The notes: a model not told the origin generated them from the letters alone. DNA of 64,000 bases from Mesorhizobium amorphae CCNWGS0123 (GCF_001686985.1 NZ_CP015322.1:806001-870000), one strand, 5' to 3'. Positions 48,169 through 57,620 are shown, counted from the first letter of the stretch. Program-made: numbers and translations.

Positions 48169-48555
48169 ATGGCCAAGGTTGAGATCCTGACGGGTGCCGA
48201 GCGACAACGTCGATGGCCGACAGAACTGAAGCTTTCGATATTGCAAGAAGCGTTCAGCGCGGATGGGAGCGTTTCCGATGTTGCGCGCCGGCACGACGTT
48301 CTTCCGCAACAGATATACGCGTGGCGAAAGAAGTTCTCGCCACCCAAATTGAAGCCTCCAGAGACCGTATCGCTCATCCCGGTTTCTCTTATCGGAGCGT
48401 CGGAGAGCCCCAGCGATGGTTCCACGAGGAGCAGTGTGCGGTCGAGGCGCAAAGACGTTGAAATCGTCCTGAGGAATGGTCGCTTACTGAGAATTGCAGC
48501 GGACATGGATCTCGAGGTGCTATCGTCACTGGTCGCTTGTGTGGAGGCGGCATGA
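48169..48555 (+). CDS. tnpA: IS66 protein TnpA
   Basis: 128 residues with the transposase_8-type helix-turn-helix (RRWPTELKLSILQEAFSADG, then VARRHDVLPQQIYAWRKKF) and a C-terminal DMDLEVLSSLVACVEAA. It overlaps tnpB by 4 bases. It is intact and about 90 bases from the element's left end. Confidence 0.88.
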   Translation: MAKVEILTGAERQRRWPTELKLSILQEAFSADGSVSDVARRHDVLPQQIYAWRKKFSPPKLKPPETVSLIPVSLIGASESPSDGSTRSSVRSRRKDVEIVLRNGRLLRIAADMDLEVLSSLVACVEAA

Positions 48556-48899
48556 TCGGGCCTTCTGGGAATGTGCGGGTCTATCTGGCCTGCGGAGTGA
48601 CGGACATGCGGCGTGGCATTGATGGGCTGTCGGCGCTCGTTGAGACGGCTATCAAGGAGGCGCCGGGCTCGGGCGCAATCTTCGGCTTCCGCGGAAAACG
48701 CGCCGACCGTATCAAACTTCTGTGGTGGGACGGCCAAGGGTTCTGCCTGTTTTACAAGATTTTGGAACGCGGATACTTTCCGTGGCCAACAGCGAAAGAA
48801 GGCGTTGCGCATCTGACGCAGGCGCAGCTTTCGATGCTTGTGGAAGGGATCGATTGGCGTCGACCGGCGTGGACTTCTGCTCCCGGCCGAACGGGATAA
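48552..48899 (+). CDS. tnpB: IS66 accessory protein TnpB
   Basis: 115 residues: VRVYLACGVTDMRRGIDGLS, the central FGFRGKRADRIKLLWWDGQG, FCLFYKILERGYFPWP, and the C-terminal LTQAQLSMLVEGIDW. A standard TnpB, intact, translationally coupled to tnpA at ATG 48552. Confidence 0.9.
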   Translation: MIGPSGNVRVYLACGVTDMRRGIDGLSALVETAIKEAPGSGAIFGFRGKRADRIKLLWWDGQGFCLFYKILERGYFPWPTAKEGVAHLTQAQLSMLVEGIDWRRPAWTSAPGRTG

Positions 48900-50009
48900 A
48901 AGCTATATTTTGCAAGGGCATCCGGGCTAAAATGCTAGTGCTTTCGCTGCAAATCGGCTATGTTTTTGGGTATGGAAGCACCGCCGCTGGACAGTCAGGA
49001 CGAGCTATTGGCACTGCGCGCGCTCGTCGGTGAGCAGGCGGCGAAACTCAGCGCGCAAAAAGCCGAAGTCAACAAACGCGACTCCATCATCGGTCTTTTG
49101 CGCGCTGCTCCGACATCGGCAGCACGGCGCATCTTCAGAGAAGATCGATCGGAAGATTGAGCAATTTGAACTCATGCTGGAGGAGATCGAAGCCGCCCGC
49201 GCCGAGGCTGATGCTTGTTCTGGAAAAGCCCTGCTGCCCGATCTGGATGATGCCCCGGACAAGCCGAAACGCAGACCTCTGCCGGATGGCCTGCCAACTG
49301 AAGAGCGTGTGTATGCAGCGCCCTGCAATTGCCCAACCTGTGGCGGCACCTCCTTCTTGAAGGCGGCTGACAAGGTGGTCCAGGTGATGGAGCATGTGCC
49401 GGCTTCTGTAAAGATCGTCCGGCATGTCGAGAAGCGTATGGTCTGCAGGGACTGCGATACGACCGTATCGGGTGAGATGCCGACTTTGCCGATCGAGCGA
49501 GGCAAACCCGGACCGGGCTTGCTTGCTCATATCATGGTCGCCAAGTTCGACGATCATATCCCGCTCTATCGTCTATCCGAAATGTACGATCGGCTGGGAG
49601 TAGATATCTCGCGCTCCGTCATGGCGGACTGGGTGGGTCGCGTGTCCGTTCTTCTTGCCCCGCTCATTTTGCTGATCAGAGCCCATATCGCGGCGGTCGA
49701 TCGAATACACACGGACGATACCCCGGTCGATGTTCTCGACCCGGGGCGAGGAAAGACAAAAACCGGCAGGGTCTGGGTCTACGTCTTCGATGGAAGCGGT
49801 TACCAGGATCCCACTCCCGGCGCGATCGCCTATTACTATAGCCCCGACCGAAAGGGCGCGCATCCGGCCGACCACCTCGCAAACTTCAGCGGTGTGATGC
49901 ATGCCGATGGCTATGGAGGTTATGTTGCGGCCGTCCATATGTAACGGTGGCCGGAGAAAGGTTCGTTTCCCCGGCCTGAACCGCAACATAAATTCCAACT
50001 CTGCGACGG

Positions 50010-51005
50010 CTACAGAGCTTTCAGGAAAGCCATCAAGGATGGCAGTGAGCGCTGAGGGACAGTGGCTTGTTGGCCAGAGATGTCGACCCGAGCAAGCGCC
50101 TTTGCCTTCATTTCCATATCGACTTCAGCATAAATATGCGTCGTGTCGAGAGACACGTGGCCAAGCCAGGCGCGGATAGTGTTGATATCGACGCCAGCGC
50201 GAAGCAGGTGGACTGCCGTTGTATGCCGAATGGTGTGGGGACTGACACGCTTCGTTTCGATCGACGGCACTGTTCTGCTCGCCAGTTCGGCGTAGTGGGT
50301 CACAAGCCTGTGGATCCCGAACCGCGTCAATGGCAAGTTGACCCGATTCAAAAACACCGGGTCACGTTTGCCACGCCCCTCGACGAGCCTCGACAATGTC
50401 GTTGCAGTGGCTGGCCACAATGGACATGATCGGAACTTGTTTCCCTTGCCGTGTAGTCGCACCGACGCTTGCCGGCCCAGCTGTAGATTGTCGACGATCA
50501 AGTTCGCCGCTTCATCGGCACGGGCACCGCTGTTGTACAAGAACAGAAGCAAAGCATAATCGCGATTGCCGAGAGGCGTACGACGGTCCGGTTGTGCCAA
50601 GAGCGCGTCCATCTCCGGCTTCTCGAGATATCCGATCACGGCCTTGGCGGTCTTCTTGAACGGCATCGCTCGTACTTCGCCGGACCACGCGATGTGGACC
50701 GGAGAGTGCATGCCTATGAACCTTGCCAATGAGCGTATGGTCGCCAGCCTCTGGTTTCGGGTGACTCCGCTGCACTTTCGATCGCGTTCCAGGTGATCAA
50801 GGAACTGACGGATGATTGACGGTGTCAAATCCTCGACTACCATTCGATCGATGGCGCGCGCCGCGTGATTGCTGGCGAACGGAAGCAAGAGCATCAGGGT
50901 GTCGCGGTAGCTGGCCTGAGTGTTTCGGGACAGATTCCGCTCCGCCACCAGATGTTCGAGGAGGAACCGCCGCACCCATGGTCCGAGGAGCATCTCATTC
51001 TTCAT
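50010..51005 (-). CDS. RIT tyrosine recombinase, third gene
   Basis: About 331 residues from ATG 51005. N-terminal SAM-like core-binding domain (LGPWVRRFLLEHLVAERNLS) and C-terminal catalytic domain with GARADEAANL (Arg I region), HTIRHTTAVHLLRAG, WLGHVSLDTTHIYAEV (nucleophile Tyr). It overlaps the second recombinase gene by 11 bases. It acts with the other two in RIT transposition; division of labour is not established. Confidence 0.9.
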   Translation of the reverse strand: MKNEMLLGPWVRRFLLEHLVAERNLSRNTQASYRDTLMLLLPFASNHAARAIDRMVVEDLTPSIIRQFLDHLERDRKCSGVTRNQRLATIRSLARFIGMHSPVHIAWSGEVRAMPFKKTAKAVIGYLEKPEMDALLAQPDRRTPLGNRDYALLLFLYNSGARADEAANLIVDNLQLGRQASVRLHGKGNKFRSCPLWPATATTLSRLVEGRGKRDPVFLNRVNLPLTRFGIHRLVTHYAELASRTVPSIETKRVSPHTIRHTTAVHLLRAGVDINTIRAWLGHVSLDTTHIYAEVDMEMKAKALARVDISGQQATVPQRSLPSLMAFLKAL

Positions 51006-51939
51006 GGCTGCCCTCCATCGCATATTCGGCGAAGCGTTGGCTGGCCGCCTCCAGGAGTTCCGGCGTCATCTGCAGATAGCGTTGCGTCGATTGGATGTCG
51101 ATGTGACCAAGGAAGGTTGCGAGTTGGGGGAGCAATCGCTGGACGTCCTGGCCGGATTGATACCATGCGACGACACGGTGGACGGCTGCGGTGTGGCGAA
51201 GATCATGGAGACGTGGTGGACGCGGTTCGCCGATCGGGCGTTCGATACCGGCGTCGCGGCGGACATGCTGGAACATCGTGATGACAGTCGGATAAGTCCA
51301 TCCTCGAATGCCGCGCGACGCGAACAGCGGCGCCGCATTCCCCTGCGGCATTGGTAGCATACCACGACGTTCGAGATGCGCGGCCAGCTCTCCAGACAGC
51401 TTCGGTCCAATCGGAACCATGCGAGTCTTGTAGAATTTGGTGCAGTGGATGGTGATGACCTTTTCGACGAGATCGACATCCTGAAAGGTCAAGCGCAGGG
51501 CCTCGCCGATCCGCATGCCGGTCCCGTAGAGGAGTAAGATCATCGTACGATACATCGCGGGTACATGCTGGCTGTAGCCCGTTCGCAAAGTCGACGTTGC
51601 TTCCAAAAGTCGGCGCAGTTCGTCGGTCGAATATACGTATGGCGTTTGCGCCGGCGGCAGGTTCGGCAGAACTGTCGGCAGAGCCGAGCGATCGGCATAT
51701 CCACGACTTATTGCAAACCTAAACAGGCCGCTCAGCACGCTGTGCTTGAGTACCCACGTCGCTGTCGGAGCCTTGTCTCCATTGAGGAAATCAATGACCG
51801 ATTCCGGGGTCACCTCGTCGATCTGTCGATCGCCGACTGCTCGCCCGAAGTGGTGGAGCTTGCGTTCGGCAGACTCGAAGCGCATGCCCAGTGACCGTTG
51901 CCGGGCCACGTAGAGATCGATGACGTCGCTCAGCTTCAT
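50995..51939 (-). CDS. RIT tyrosine recombinase, second gene
   Basis: 314 residues. Catalytic domain: YGTGMRIGEALRLTFQDVDL (Arg), HDLRHTAAVHRVVAWYQSGQ and FLGHIDIQSTQRYLQMTPEL (Tyr). An N-terminal arm or core-binding domain covers residues 1-100. Its ATG overlaps the first gene's stop in an ATGA arrangement, giving coupled translation. Confidence 0.9.
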   Translation of the reverse strand: MKLSDVIDLYVARQRSLGMRFESAERKLHHFGRAVGDRQIDEVTPESVIDFLNGDKAPTATWVLKHSVLSGLFRFAISRGYADRSALPTVLPNLPPAQTPYVYSTDELRRLLEATSTLRTGYSQHVPAMYRTMILLLYGTGMRIGEALRLTFQDVDLVEKVITIHCTKFYKTRMVPIGPKLSGELAAHLERRGMLPMPQGNAAPLFASRGIRGWTYPTVITMFQHVRRDAGIERPIGEPRPPRLHDLRHTAAVHRVVAWYQSGQDVQRLLPQLATFLGHIDIQSTQRYLQMTPELLEAASQRFAEYAMEGSHEE

Positions 51940-53159
51940 AGGACGTCTCCCAAATCGAAGGCTCCGACTTCACGAAGAGCTGCCATGTTCACCTTGGCGT
52001 AGACACTTGTTGCCGCGGTGCTGCGGTGTCCAAGATGGTCGCCGATCTCCTTGATGGTCAGTCCCTCGGCGAGCAAGCGAACTGCACAGGCATGGCGCAA
52101 GGCATGCGCGCCGGGATGCGCAGCTCGAATCCCGAGCGCAACAAATCGCCGATTGGCGATGCTATAAATGCTGGTCACGTTCAAGGGGCGTCGAGGCGCC
52201 TGCATCCGGAGGAAAACTTCTCGGCACGACGACTGCGGGCGGACTGTATCCACGTAGCGCGCCAATGCTTCCGCAACGGAAGGCACCAGCGGATAGATCT
52301 GGGCTTCTCGTCGCTTTAGGCGGAAAAGCCGAAGTGTTCGCCCCGCCCAGTCGATCTGGTCGAGCCGCAGTGCGGCGACTTCGCCGCGGCGCATGCCATA
52401 AACAGCCAGCAGCAGTAGGATCGCGCGGTCTCGGATGTCGCGGGGCCGGTCCGTATCGACGTCGGCCAACATCTTCTGGACGTCGGACCAATCCGGGGCA
52501 TATGGCAGAGACTCATGCTGATACAGCCGAGGTCGCGATATTGACGCCGCCAAGCGGTCTGAGCACCACGCCTCTTTTGCTGCGTATCGCAGAAAATCCC
52601 GCAAGGCTGAAGTGGCGTGTGCAATAGAGAGGCGACCCCATCGTCCGGCTCCTTGGGTCGCGATATAATTGTCAATGTCTTCTGCCTTCAAATCTTCAAG
52701 ATGGCGGTTCGACCGTTCGCACCACAGCAAGAACCTGCCGGCCATCCTCCCCCATTGCTCCACCGTCGACGGTGTCAAACCGCGTTCGTCGCGCATCCAG
52801 ACAACGTATTGGTCGAGTTGCCCTTGGTACGACAATATGACGGTGGGCTCGCGCCACCAGCCTAGGAACTTCAGCCAGGGTCGCCCGATATCGATAACTC
52901 GACGCGCGGCGGTAGCCGCACCGCGAAGATTCTGCCGAGCTTGCGCGATCGGCAACAACTCCGCCATGCCAACTCCCTCCGCGGCGTCCGGGCGGAGATG
53001 TCGCGCGATCCATAGGAGTTCGCTGCGTTTGACCCTCAGAACTTCGGGTCTCGCTCCGAGTGTGGCGCAATGATGCAAATAGCGGTTCCGCTCGTCAGCG
53101 AAGGGCACTTCGGGAAATAGGGCATCAGCGGCTTGGTCAGAAAAGCAAGAGCGATCCAT
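51936..53159 (-). CDS. RIT tyrosine recombinase, first gene
   Basis: 407 residues, the longest of the three as usual for the first RIT gene. The N-terminal extension and SAM-like domain include RDERGLTPSTVEQWGRMAGR. The catalytic domain has VYGMRRGEVAALRLDQIDWA (Arg), HALRHACAVRLLAEG and HLGHRSTAATSVYAKVNM (Tyr). ATG 53159 lies about 110 bp inside the right inverted repeat, which should hold the promoter. Confidence 0.9.
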   Translation of the reverse strand: MDRSCFSDQAADALFPEVPFADERNRYLHHCATLGARPEVLRVKRSELLWIARHLRPDAAEGVGMAELLPIAQARQNLRGAATAARRVIDIGRPWLKFLGWWREPTVILSYQGQLDQYVVWMRDERGLTPSTVEQWGRMAGRFLLWCERSNRHLEDLKAEDIDNYIATQGAGRWGRLSIAHATSALRDFLRYAAKEAWCSDRLAASISRPRLYQHESLPYAPDWSDVQKMLADVDTDRPRDIRDRAILLLLAVYGMRRGEVAALRLDQIDWAGRTLRLFRLKRREAQIYPLVPSVAEALARYVDTVRPQSSCREVFLRMQAPRRPLNVTSIYSIANRRFVALGIRAAHPGAHALRHACAVRLLAEGLTIKEIGDHLGHRSTAATSVYAKVNMAALREVGAFDLGDVL

Positions 53160-53291
53160 GTCGAACCTCCAAATGAGAAAAGGTCCGCCAGCTGAGCTCG
53201 CGATTTATGTTGCGTCAAATCGGGCCCAAACACTCAGTTGACAATGGGTAAAGGCCAGCATGGCCACATATGGACGGCCGCAACATAGCCG

Positions 53292-53317
53292 CTGATATGT
53301 CCTCCAGAACATATCAG
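53292..53317. repeat. Palindrome at the right RIT end
   Basis: CTGATATGT (53292-53300) and ACATATCAG (53309-53317) with an 8-base spacer. The size and spacing resemble a tyrosine-recombinase core site with a central crossover region. No equal copy is seen at the left end. Confidence 0.6.
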
Positions 53318-53926
53318 TGGTTACAAGAAGCTCTACGGCAACCAGATCGTCGAGGCCGCCTGCATGGCGCATGTGCGCCGCAAGTTCCATGACGTGATCA
53401 AGCTGAAGCCATCTTCGATCGCTGACGAAGCGCTGTCGCGCATCGGTGCGCTCTACGATATCGAGGATCGTATCCGCGGCATGTCGGCTGACGAGCGGCG
53501 TACACTGCGCCAGCAACACGCCAGGCCCATTCTGGCGGACCTCAAGAGCTGGATAGAAGAGACGCTTTCGACGCTACCACAGAAGCAGAAGCTGGCCGAG
53601 GCAATGCGATATGCCCTCTCGCGATGGGCAGCATTGAGCGTTTACATCGACGATGGCCGTGTCGAAATCGATAACAATATAGCTGAACGAGCCATGCGTC
53701 CGCTTGGAATCGGAAGAAAAAATTGGCTCTTCGCGGGGTCGGACAAGGGCGGTGAGCGCATCGCAAACATCCTGACCATCATCGAGACTGCCAAACTCCA
53801 TGGCCACAATCCGGAGGTCTATCTCACAGACGTCCTGACCCGGATCCAGGATCACCCCAACGATCGGCTTGAGGAACTGCTGCCGTGGCAGTGGGTGCCG
53901 GCGAAAGACCGATACGAGGCTGCGTG

Positions 53927-54232
53927 ATGGCACGCTCGAGGTTCGTCTATACGCTTAAAGAAGTCGCCGGCATGATCAGCGAAAACCTCGAATTAGTCGA
54001 GGAGCTGACCGCCAACTCGGACAATATCACCGAGGGCGAATTGGTTTATGTCCGCGATGGCAGCGAAGATGGCACAAAAGCCCTGACCGAAAATGGAATT
54101 GACGACCTTCAAAATCTCCTCGCCGACATACGGACGTGGGATGGTGGCATCCGCCAGTTCCTCGTCGATGAACAATGCGATCCCGAGATGATCGAGCGCG
54201 TCATGGCAGATGAGCTGAAGCGCCTCCTATAG
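53927..54232 (+). CDS. Small conserved IS66-associated protein
   Basis: 101-residue acidic helical protein (FVYTLKEVAGMISENLELVE, then LLADIRTWDGGIRQFLVDEQ). Its ATG overlaps the tnpC stop (TGATG) and it ends 45 bp before the element terminus, so it belongs to the IS66 unit. I know no function; it is not the transposase itself and could be a passenger or regulator. Confidence 0.7.
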   Translation: MARSRFVYTLKEVAGMISENLELVEELTANSDNITEGELVYVRDGSEDGTKALTENGIDDLQNLLADIRTWDGGIRQFLVDEQCDPEMIERVMADELKRLL

Positions 54233-54555
54233 CTTCGGCCGCTCAACCAAGCGAAAACGCTTTCGCCGGACGCTCACGGTAATGGGCCGAAGCGTTGGGC
54301 CGAAATTTGGGGCGCCGGTCAAACAGTTTCCGCCCCAGATCGAACCTTCTTTTGGCTCTTACCTCAGAGTGATCAGCCATCGACCGCAGCGCAATTGAAG
54401 TAGGAAAGGAACTCACCAACCAGATGATTTTTTTGTGGGCAGCCCCAAAGAAAAAAGCTGCTATCGATTGGCCCGAGGTGCCGCAGGTTTTGCTTGGCAC
54501 GCTCGCTCGGCGTGCACCGAATGCCGAGCGATTTCAAACTCAGCGAGGATCCCAG

Positions 54556-55398
54556 ATGGACGCACCGACCGTGAGCAGCCCGAATTACGAACACCTCCTG
54601 TACGAAGTAGATTCGGACCATATTTGTTGGCTGACGCTTAATCGGCCGGAGAAGATCAACGCTATGAACAACCGCCTTCTAGCGGAGCTCAGGCAGGGTC
54701 TGCTCAGAGCGGACAAGGATGACGATGTGAGGGTCGTCGTTATCCGCGGTAGCGGGAAAGGGTTTTGTGCTGGTCATGACCTTGTTGAAGATGCTAATGA
54801 AGTATTTACATCGATTTATCACTATAGGACGCATTTTTTCGAACAATTTGATACTTTCACCACGCCGTGGCAAATTACTAAGCCGGTGATTGCGTCTGTA
54901 CACAAAGTTGCGATTGGCAAGGGTTTCGAACTTTCGCTGTTCTGCGATATAACTATTGTTACGTCTGACACTAAGATGGGCTACAACGAGTTCCGTTATG
55001 GTATTCTAGGGCATTGTATGTTTTTGCCCTGGATAGTTAATATGAAGACCGCTAAGGATATCATGCTTACGGGCGGTGAAGTGACTGCCCACCGCGCAAA
55101 AGAGATTGGGCTTATTACAGAGGTTGTTGAACCGGATCAGCTGCATGAGGCGACACTCAAGAAGGCTAGGCTGATGGCGGCGATTCCGCCGGATATCCAG
55201 CGCATCCACAAGATGTATTTGAACCGCGTTTACGAAATGCAAGGTTTGAAAAATGCTACCGCCTATTATTTGGAGCTGGTGGCGATTGCAGGCCATCAGA
55301 CGGTGCCTGAATACACCGAGCTTATGGAAACCATCAAAAAGGACGGCCTGCGAGTCGCGCTCGATAAGGCGCAGAAGCGCTACAAGGATCTCGAATAG
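54556..55398 (+). CDS. Enoyl-CoA hydratase/isomerase family protein
   Basis: 280-residue crotonase: CoA-binding LTLNRPEKINAMNNRLL, the first oxyanion motif GKGFCAGHDL, and GKGFELSLFCDITI with a Glu where hydratases have their first catalytic acid, followed by GYNEFRYG for the second. It hydrates or isomerises an enoyl-CoA. Base composition looks more AT-rich than its neighbours, hinting at separate acquisition. ATG 54556 follows GAGGATCC. It heads a likely cluster with a CoA-transferase-like racemase and a second crotonase. Confidence 0.88.
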   Translation: MDAPTVSSPNYEHLLYEVDSDHICWLTLNRPEKINAMNNRLLAELRQGLLRADKDDDVRVVVIRGSGKGFCAGHDLVEDANEVFTSIYHYRTHFFEQFDTFTTPWQITKPVIASVHKVAIGKGFELSLFCDITIVTSDTKMGYNEFRYGILGHCMFLPWIVNMKTAKDIMLTGGEVTAHRAKEIGLITEVVEPDQLHEATLKKARLMAAIPPDIQRIHKMYLNRVYEMQGLKNATAYYLELVAIAGHQTVPEYTELMETIKKDGLRVALDKAQKRYKDLE

Positions 55399-55633
55399 AG
55401 AAACCGTCTGCTGCGCCCAGCTTCGCGGGCGTGTGTTGTCGTTAAGCGCTCCGCCTTTTGAAAAGTGTGAACAGTCCCAAGGTTGATCTCGGTTGCGAGG
55501 CCGTGATGGCAGTCGCAGCCGGGATCAATCTGCTCGAACTATAGGATGTCTCGCGGGCAGTGCTAGACTCCTTCTGTGCCAGTAGGACTGTGCAGCTAAG
55601 AGCTAAGATTTCAAGCATTCGGAGAATGGCTGT

Positions 55634-56749
55634 ATGGGTGTTTTAAGCGGAGTAAAGATCATTGAGATTGCCGGCCTTGGGCCGGGGCCGTTCTGCGGAA
55701 TGTTATTGGCCGACCTTGGCGCTGACGTTATCTCCATTGAACGGCCTGACGCGGATGTGGGAGCCCCAAGGCCGTGGGCCGTGTGCAGCCGCGGTAAGCG
55801 CTCTATCGTCCTTGATCTCAAGAAGCCAGCCGCAGTCGAAACGGTTTTGCAGTTGGTCGAGAATGCCGATGCTTTGATCGAGGGTATGCGACCTGGGGTA
55901 ATGGAACGGCTCGGTTTGGGCCCCGAAGTCTGTCATGCTCGGTGTTCATCGCTGGTTTACGGCCGAATGACGGGGTGGGGACAAAATGGGCCCTTGGTTC
56001 AGGCTGCAGGCCATGATGGGAATTATACCGGCATTTCGGGCGCGCTGTGGCTTGCCACGCCGCCGGGGCAAGCTCCCGAGGGTCCACCGACATTACTCGG
56101 CGATGTAGCTGGCGGCGCGCTTTACCTTGCCGTGGGTATTCTCGCGGGCATTTTGAGGGCTAGACAGGACGGACGTGGCCAAGTCGTCGATGCGGCAATG
56201 ATTGACGGATCTGCCCACCTTCTAAATCTTGCGATCTCGTTTATTCACCTCGATCTGGGTGGCGAGTTTGCTCGCGGAAAGCCTACTGCAAGCGGGATGT
56301 TCTGGGATCGCGCCTACCAGTGCGCCGACGGAGAGTGGGTCGTAATCCAACCAGTCGAACCCCACTTCTATGCTGAATTGATCAGACGCCTCGGTTTTGA
56401 CAATGATCAGCGTTTTGTGAATGGCCAACGCACTCCCGAGCTTTGGGCAACGCTCGGAAATGAGCTTGCGGAGCACTTTAAAACCAAGACTCGCGCAGAG
56501 TGGACCGCATTGCTCGAAGGTACTGACTCGTGCTTTGCCCCTGTCCTATCGCCCGAGGAGGCTGCTTCACATCCGCAAGTCATTGCTCGAGGAATCTACA
56601 AAAGGATCGACAATGTTCTGCAAGCTGCGCCGGCTCCCCGGTTTTCGCTAACGCCGTCGCCTGAATTGGGTTCAGTGCCGCCTCGCGGCGCTCATACCGA
56701 GGAGATCTTAGCGGAGCTTGGGCTTGGGCGCAGCTCAGCGAGGGGTTGA
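55634..56749 (+). CDS. Class III CoA-transferase, alpha-methylacyl-CoA racemase-like
   Basis: 371 residues of the CaiB/BaiF family. MGVLSGVKIIEIAGLGPGPF at the start, GMLLADLGADVISIE, MTGWGQNGPLVQAAGHDGNY (His of racemases) and VDAAMIDGSAHLL (catalytic Asp). The HDxNY and DAAMxDG pair points to the 2-methylacyl-CoA racemase branch rather than a true transferase. It probably epimerises or transfers CoA on a branched acyl chain. It lies between two crotonases on the same strand. Confidence 0.87.
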   Translation: MGVLSGVKIIEIAGLGPGPFCGMLLADLGADVISIERPDADVGAPRPWAVCSRGKRSIVLDLKKPAAVETVLQLVENADALIEGMRPGVMERLGLGPEVCHARCSSLVYGRMTGWGQNGPLVQAAGHDGNYTGISGALWLATPPGQAPEGPPTLLGDVAGGALYLAVGILAGILRARQDGRGQVVDAAMIDGSAHLLNLAISFIHLDLGGEFARGKPTASGMFWDRAYQCADGEWVVIQPVEPHFYAELIRRLGFDNDQRFVNGQRTPELWATLGNELAEHFKTKTRAEWTALLEGTDSCFAPVLSPEEAASHPQVIARGIYKRIDNVLQAAPAPRFSLTPSPELGSVPPRGAHTEEILAELGLGRSSARG

Positions 56750-56849
56750 AAGCAGCGATTGGGTTGGGACACGCACGCTGACCCAGGCACTGTGTACAAA
56801 TAAGCGCTGCAATTGCGTAATGGCGCTCCTATTGGATGAGGAGAAATCA

Positions 56850-57620
56850 ATGGGTGAGGAGGCACGACTCGTTCTCACGGAGCGGCGGGGTAATATTCTG
56901 GTTATTACCATAAATCGTCCCGAGGTAAGGAACGCGGTAGACGCTAAAACTGCCGATGCCATACAGGATGCAATGGATCTACTCGAAAACGAAGAAGACC
57001 TGTTGGTTGGAGTGCTGACAGGTGCTGGGGGAAATTTCTGTTCGGGAATGGACTTGAAGGCAGCTGCCACCGAAGGAATGCAGCCCCAGCTACGTAGGGG
57101 TAGCTTTGGTATTATGGCCCGGCCGCCGCATAAGCCACTGATTGCGGCAGTTGAGGGCTACGCGGTAGCGGGTGGATTCGAGACGTGCCTTGCCTGCGAC
57201 ATGATCGTAGCAGCTCGTAACGCCAAGTTCGGCTTGCCGGAGGTTCGACACAACCTAATGGCGACATACGGCCTTGTTAGGCTTCCCGCGCGCATGCCTT
57301 ATCATCTGGCAATGGAGCTCGCACTCACGGGCGAACTTAAGGAAGCGTCCTACTTCGAACGGTTCGGGGTTGTGAATCGTCTCGCCGAGCCTGGCCAAGC
57401 GCTTGAGGAAGCATTGAAGCTTTCGCAGTCGCTACTCCCTAACGGTCCCCTCGCGCTGATGGCAAGCAAGGAAATTATTTTCCAGACGTTTGACGGGCAG
57501 GAGACCGAAGACAGGCTTTTAGAGCTTCCGATAGTCCAGAGAGTATTTGGCTCAGAAGATGAGCGCGAGGGATTGGTCGCCTTCGCCGAGAAGCGCAAAC
57601 CTGTCTGGAAAGGGCGCTAG
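56850..57620 (+). CDS. Enoyl-CoA hydratase/isomerase family protein
   Basis: 256-residue crotonase with ITINRPEVRNAVDAKTADAI, AGGNFCSGMDLKA (oxyanion), EGYAVAGGFETCLACDMIVA (Glu) and FGLPEVRHNL (Glu). The C-terminal FAEKRKPVWKGR is the usual hydratase end. GATGAGGAGAAA precedes ATG 56850. It lies about 100 bp after the racemase-like gene and is probably co-transcribed with it. Confidence 0.9.
   Translation: MGEEARLVLTERRGNILVITINRPEVRNAVDAKTADAIQDAMDLLENEEDLLVGVLTGAGGNFCSGMDLKAAATEGMQPQLRRGSFGIMARPPHKPLIAAVEGYAVAGGFETCLACDMIVAARNAKFGLPEVRHNLMATYGLVRLPARMPYHLAMELALTGELKEASYFERFGVVNRLAEPGQALEEALKLSQSLLPNGPLALMASKEIIFQTFDGQETEDRLLELPIVQRVFGSEDEREGLVAFAEKRKPVWKGR

Larger units (their letters stand above)
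49921..53317 (-). mobile_element. Recombinase-in-trio (RIT) element
   Basis: Three overlapping tyrosine recombinase genes on one strand occupy almost the whole insert. A perfect 22-bp inverted repeat (TATGTTGCGGCC... at 49921-49942; inverse at 53266-53287) marks the ends. An extra palindrome, CTGATATGT/ACATATCAG, at 53292-53317 separates the right repeat from resumed tnpC. Exact boundaries are uncertain by about 30 bp. This matches the RIT elements described in several proteobacteria: three recombinases, inverted ends, no obvious cargo. Confidence 0.9.
48972..53927 (+). pseudogene. tnpC: IS66 transposase TnpC, frameshifted and split by RIT element
   Basis: It starts at ATG 48972 (MEAPPLDSQDELLALRALVG). 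One base is lost near 49108, after DSIIGLLRA, and the frame shifts to RHRQHGASSEKIDRKIEQFE. The zinc-binding CNCPTCGG and CRDCDTT motifs and the first DDE Asp region (AAVDRIHTDDTPVDVLDPGR) follow, to HADGY near 49917. The rest resumes at 53316 (SGYKKLYGNQIVEAACMAHV) and ends at 53927 with the Glu region RVEIDNNIAERAMRPLGIGR. It is broken twice, so inactive. Confidence 0.9.
48080..54277 (+). mobile_element. IS66-family element carrying a RIT insertion
   Basis: The terminal repeats start GTGAGCGTCCGG at both ends (right end inverse). The 8-bp duplication GGTAATGG lies at 48072-48079 and 54278-54285, as expected for IS66. Gene order is tnpA, tnpB, tnpC (frameshifted and split) and a small accessory gene. 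Without the RIT insert it would be about 2.8 kb. Confidence 0.92.
47975..54350 (+). pseudogene. Nitronate-monooxygenase-like gene fragment split by IS66
   Basis: The left piece (to 48079) translates to IKAGLDLAELEIPLSVE and the right piece (54286-54350) continues GPKRW...IWGAG. Both match the intact gene at 61367-62392 over its residues of about 240-300, with nucleotide identity obvious by eye. The copy lacks the N-terminal two thirds and the far 3' end and carries small indels, so it was decayed or truncated before or after the insertion. The IS66 element with its 8-bp duplication sits exactly between the two pieces. Confidence 0.8.
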
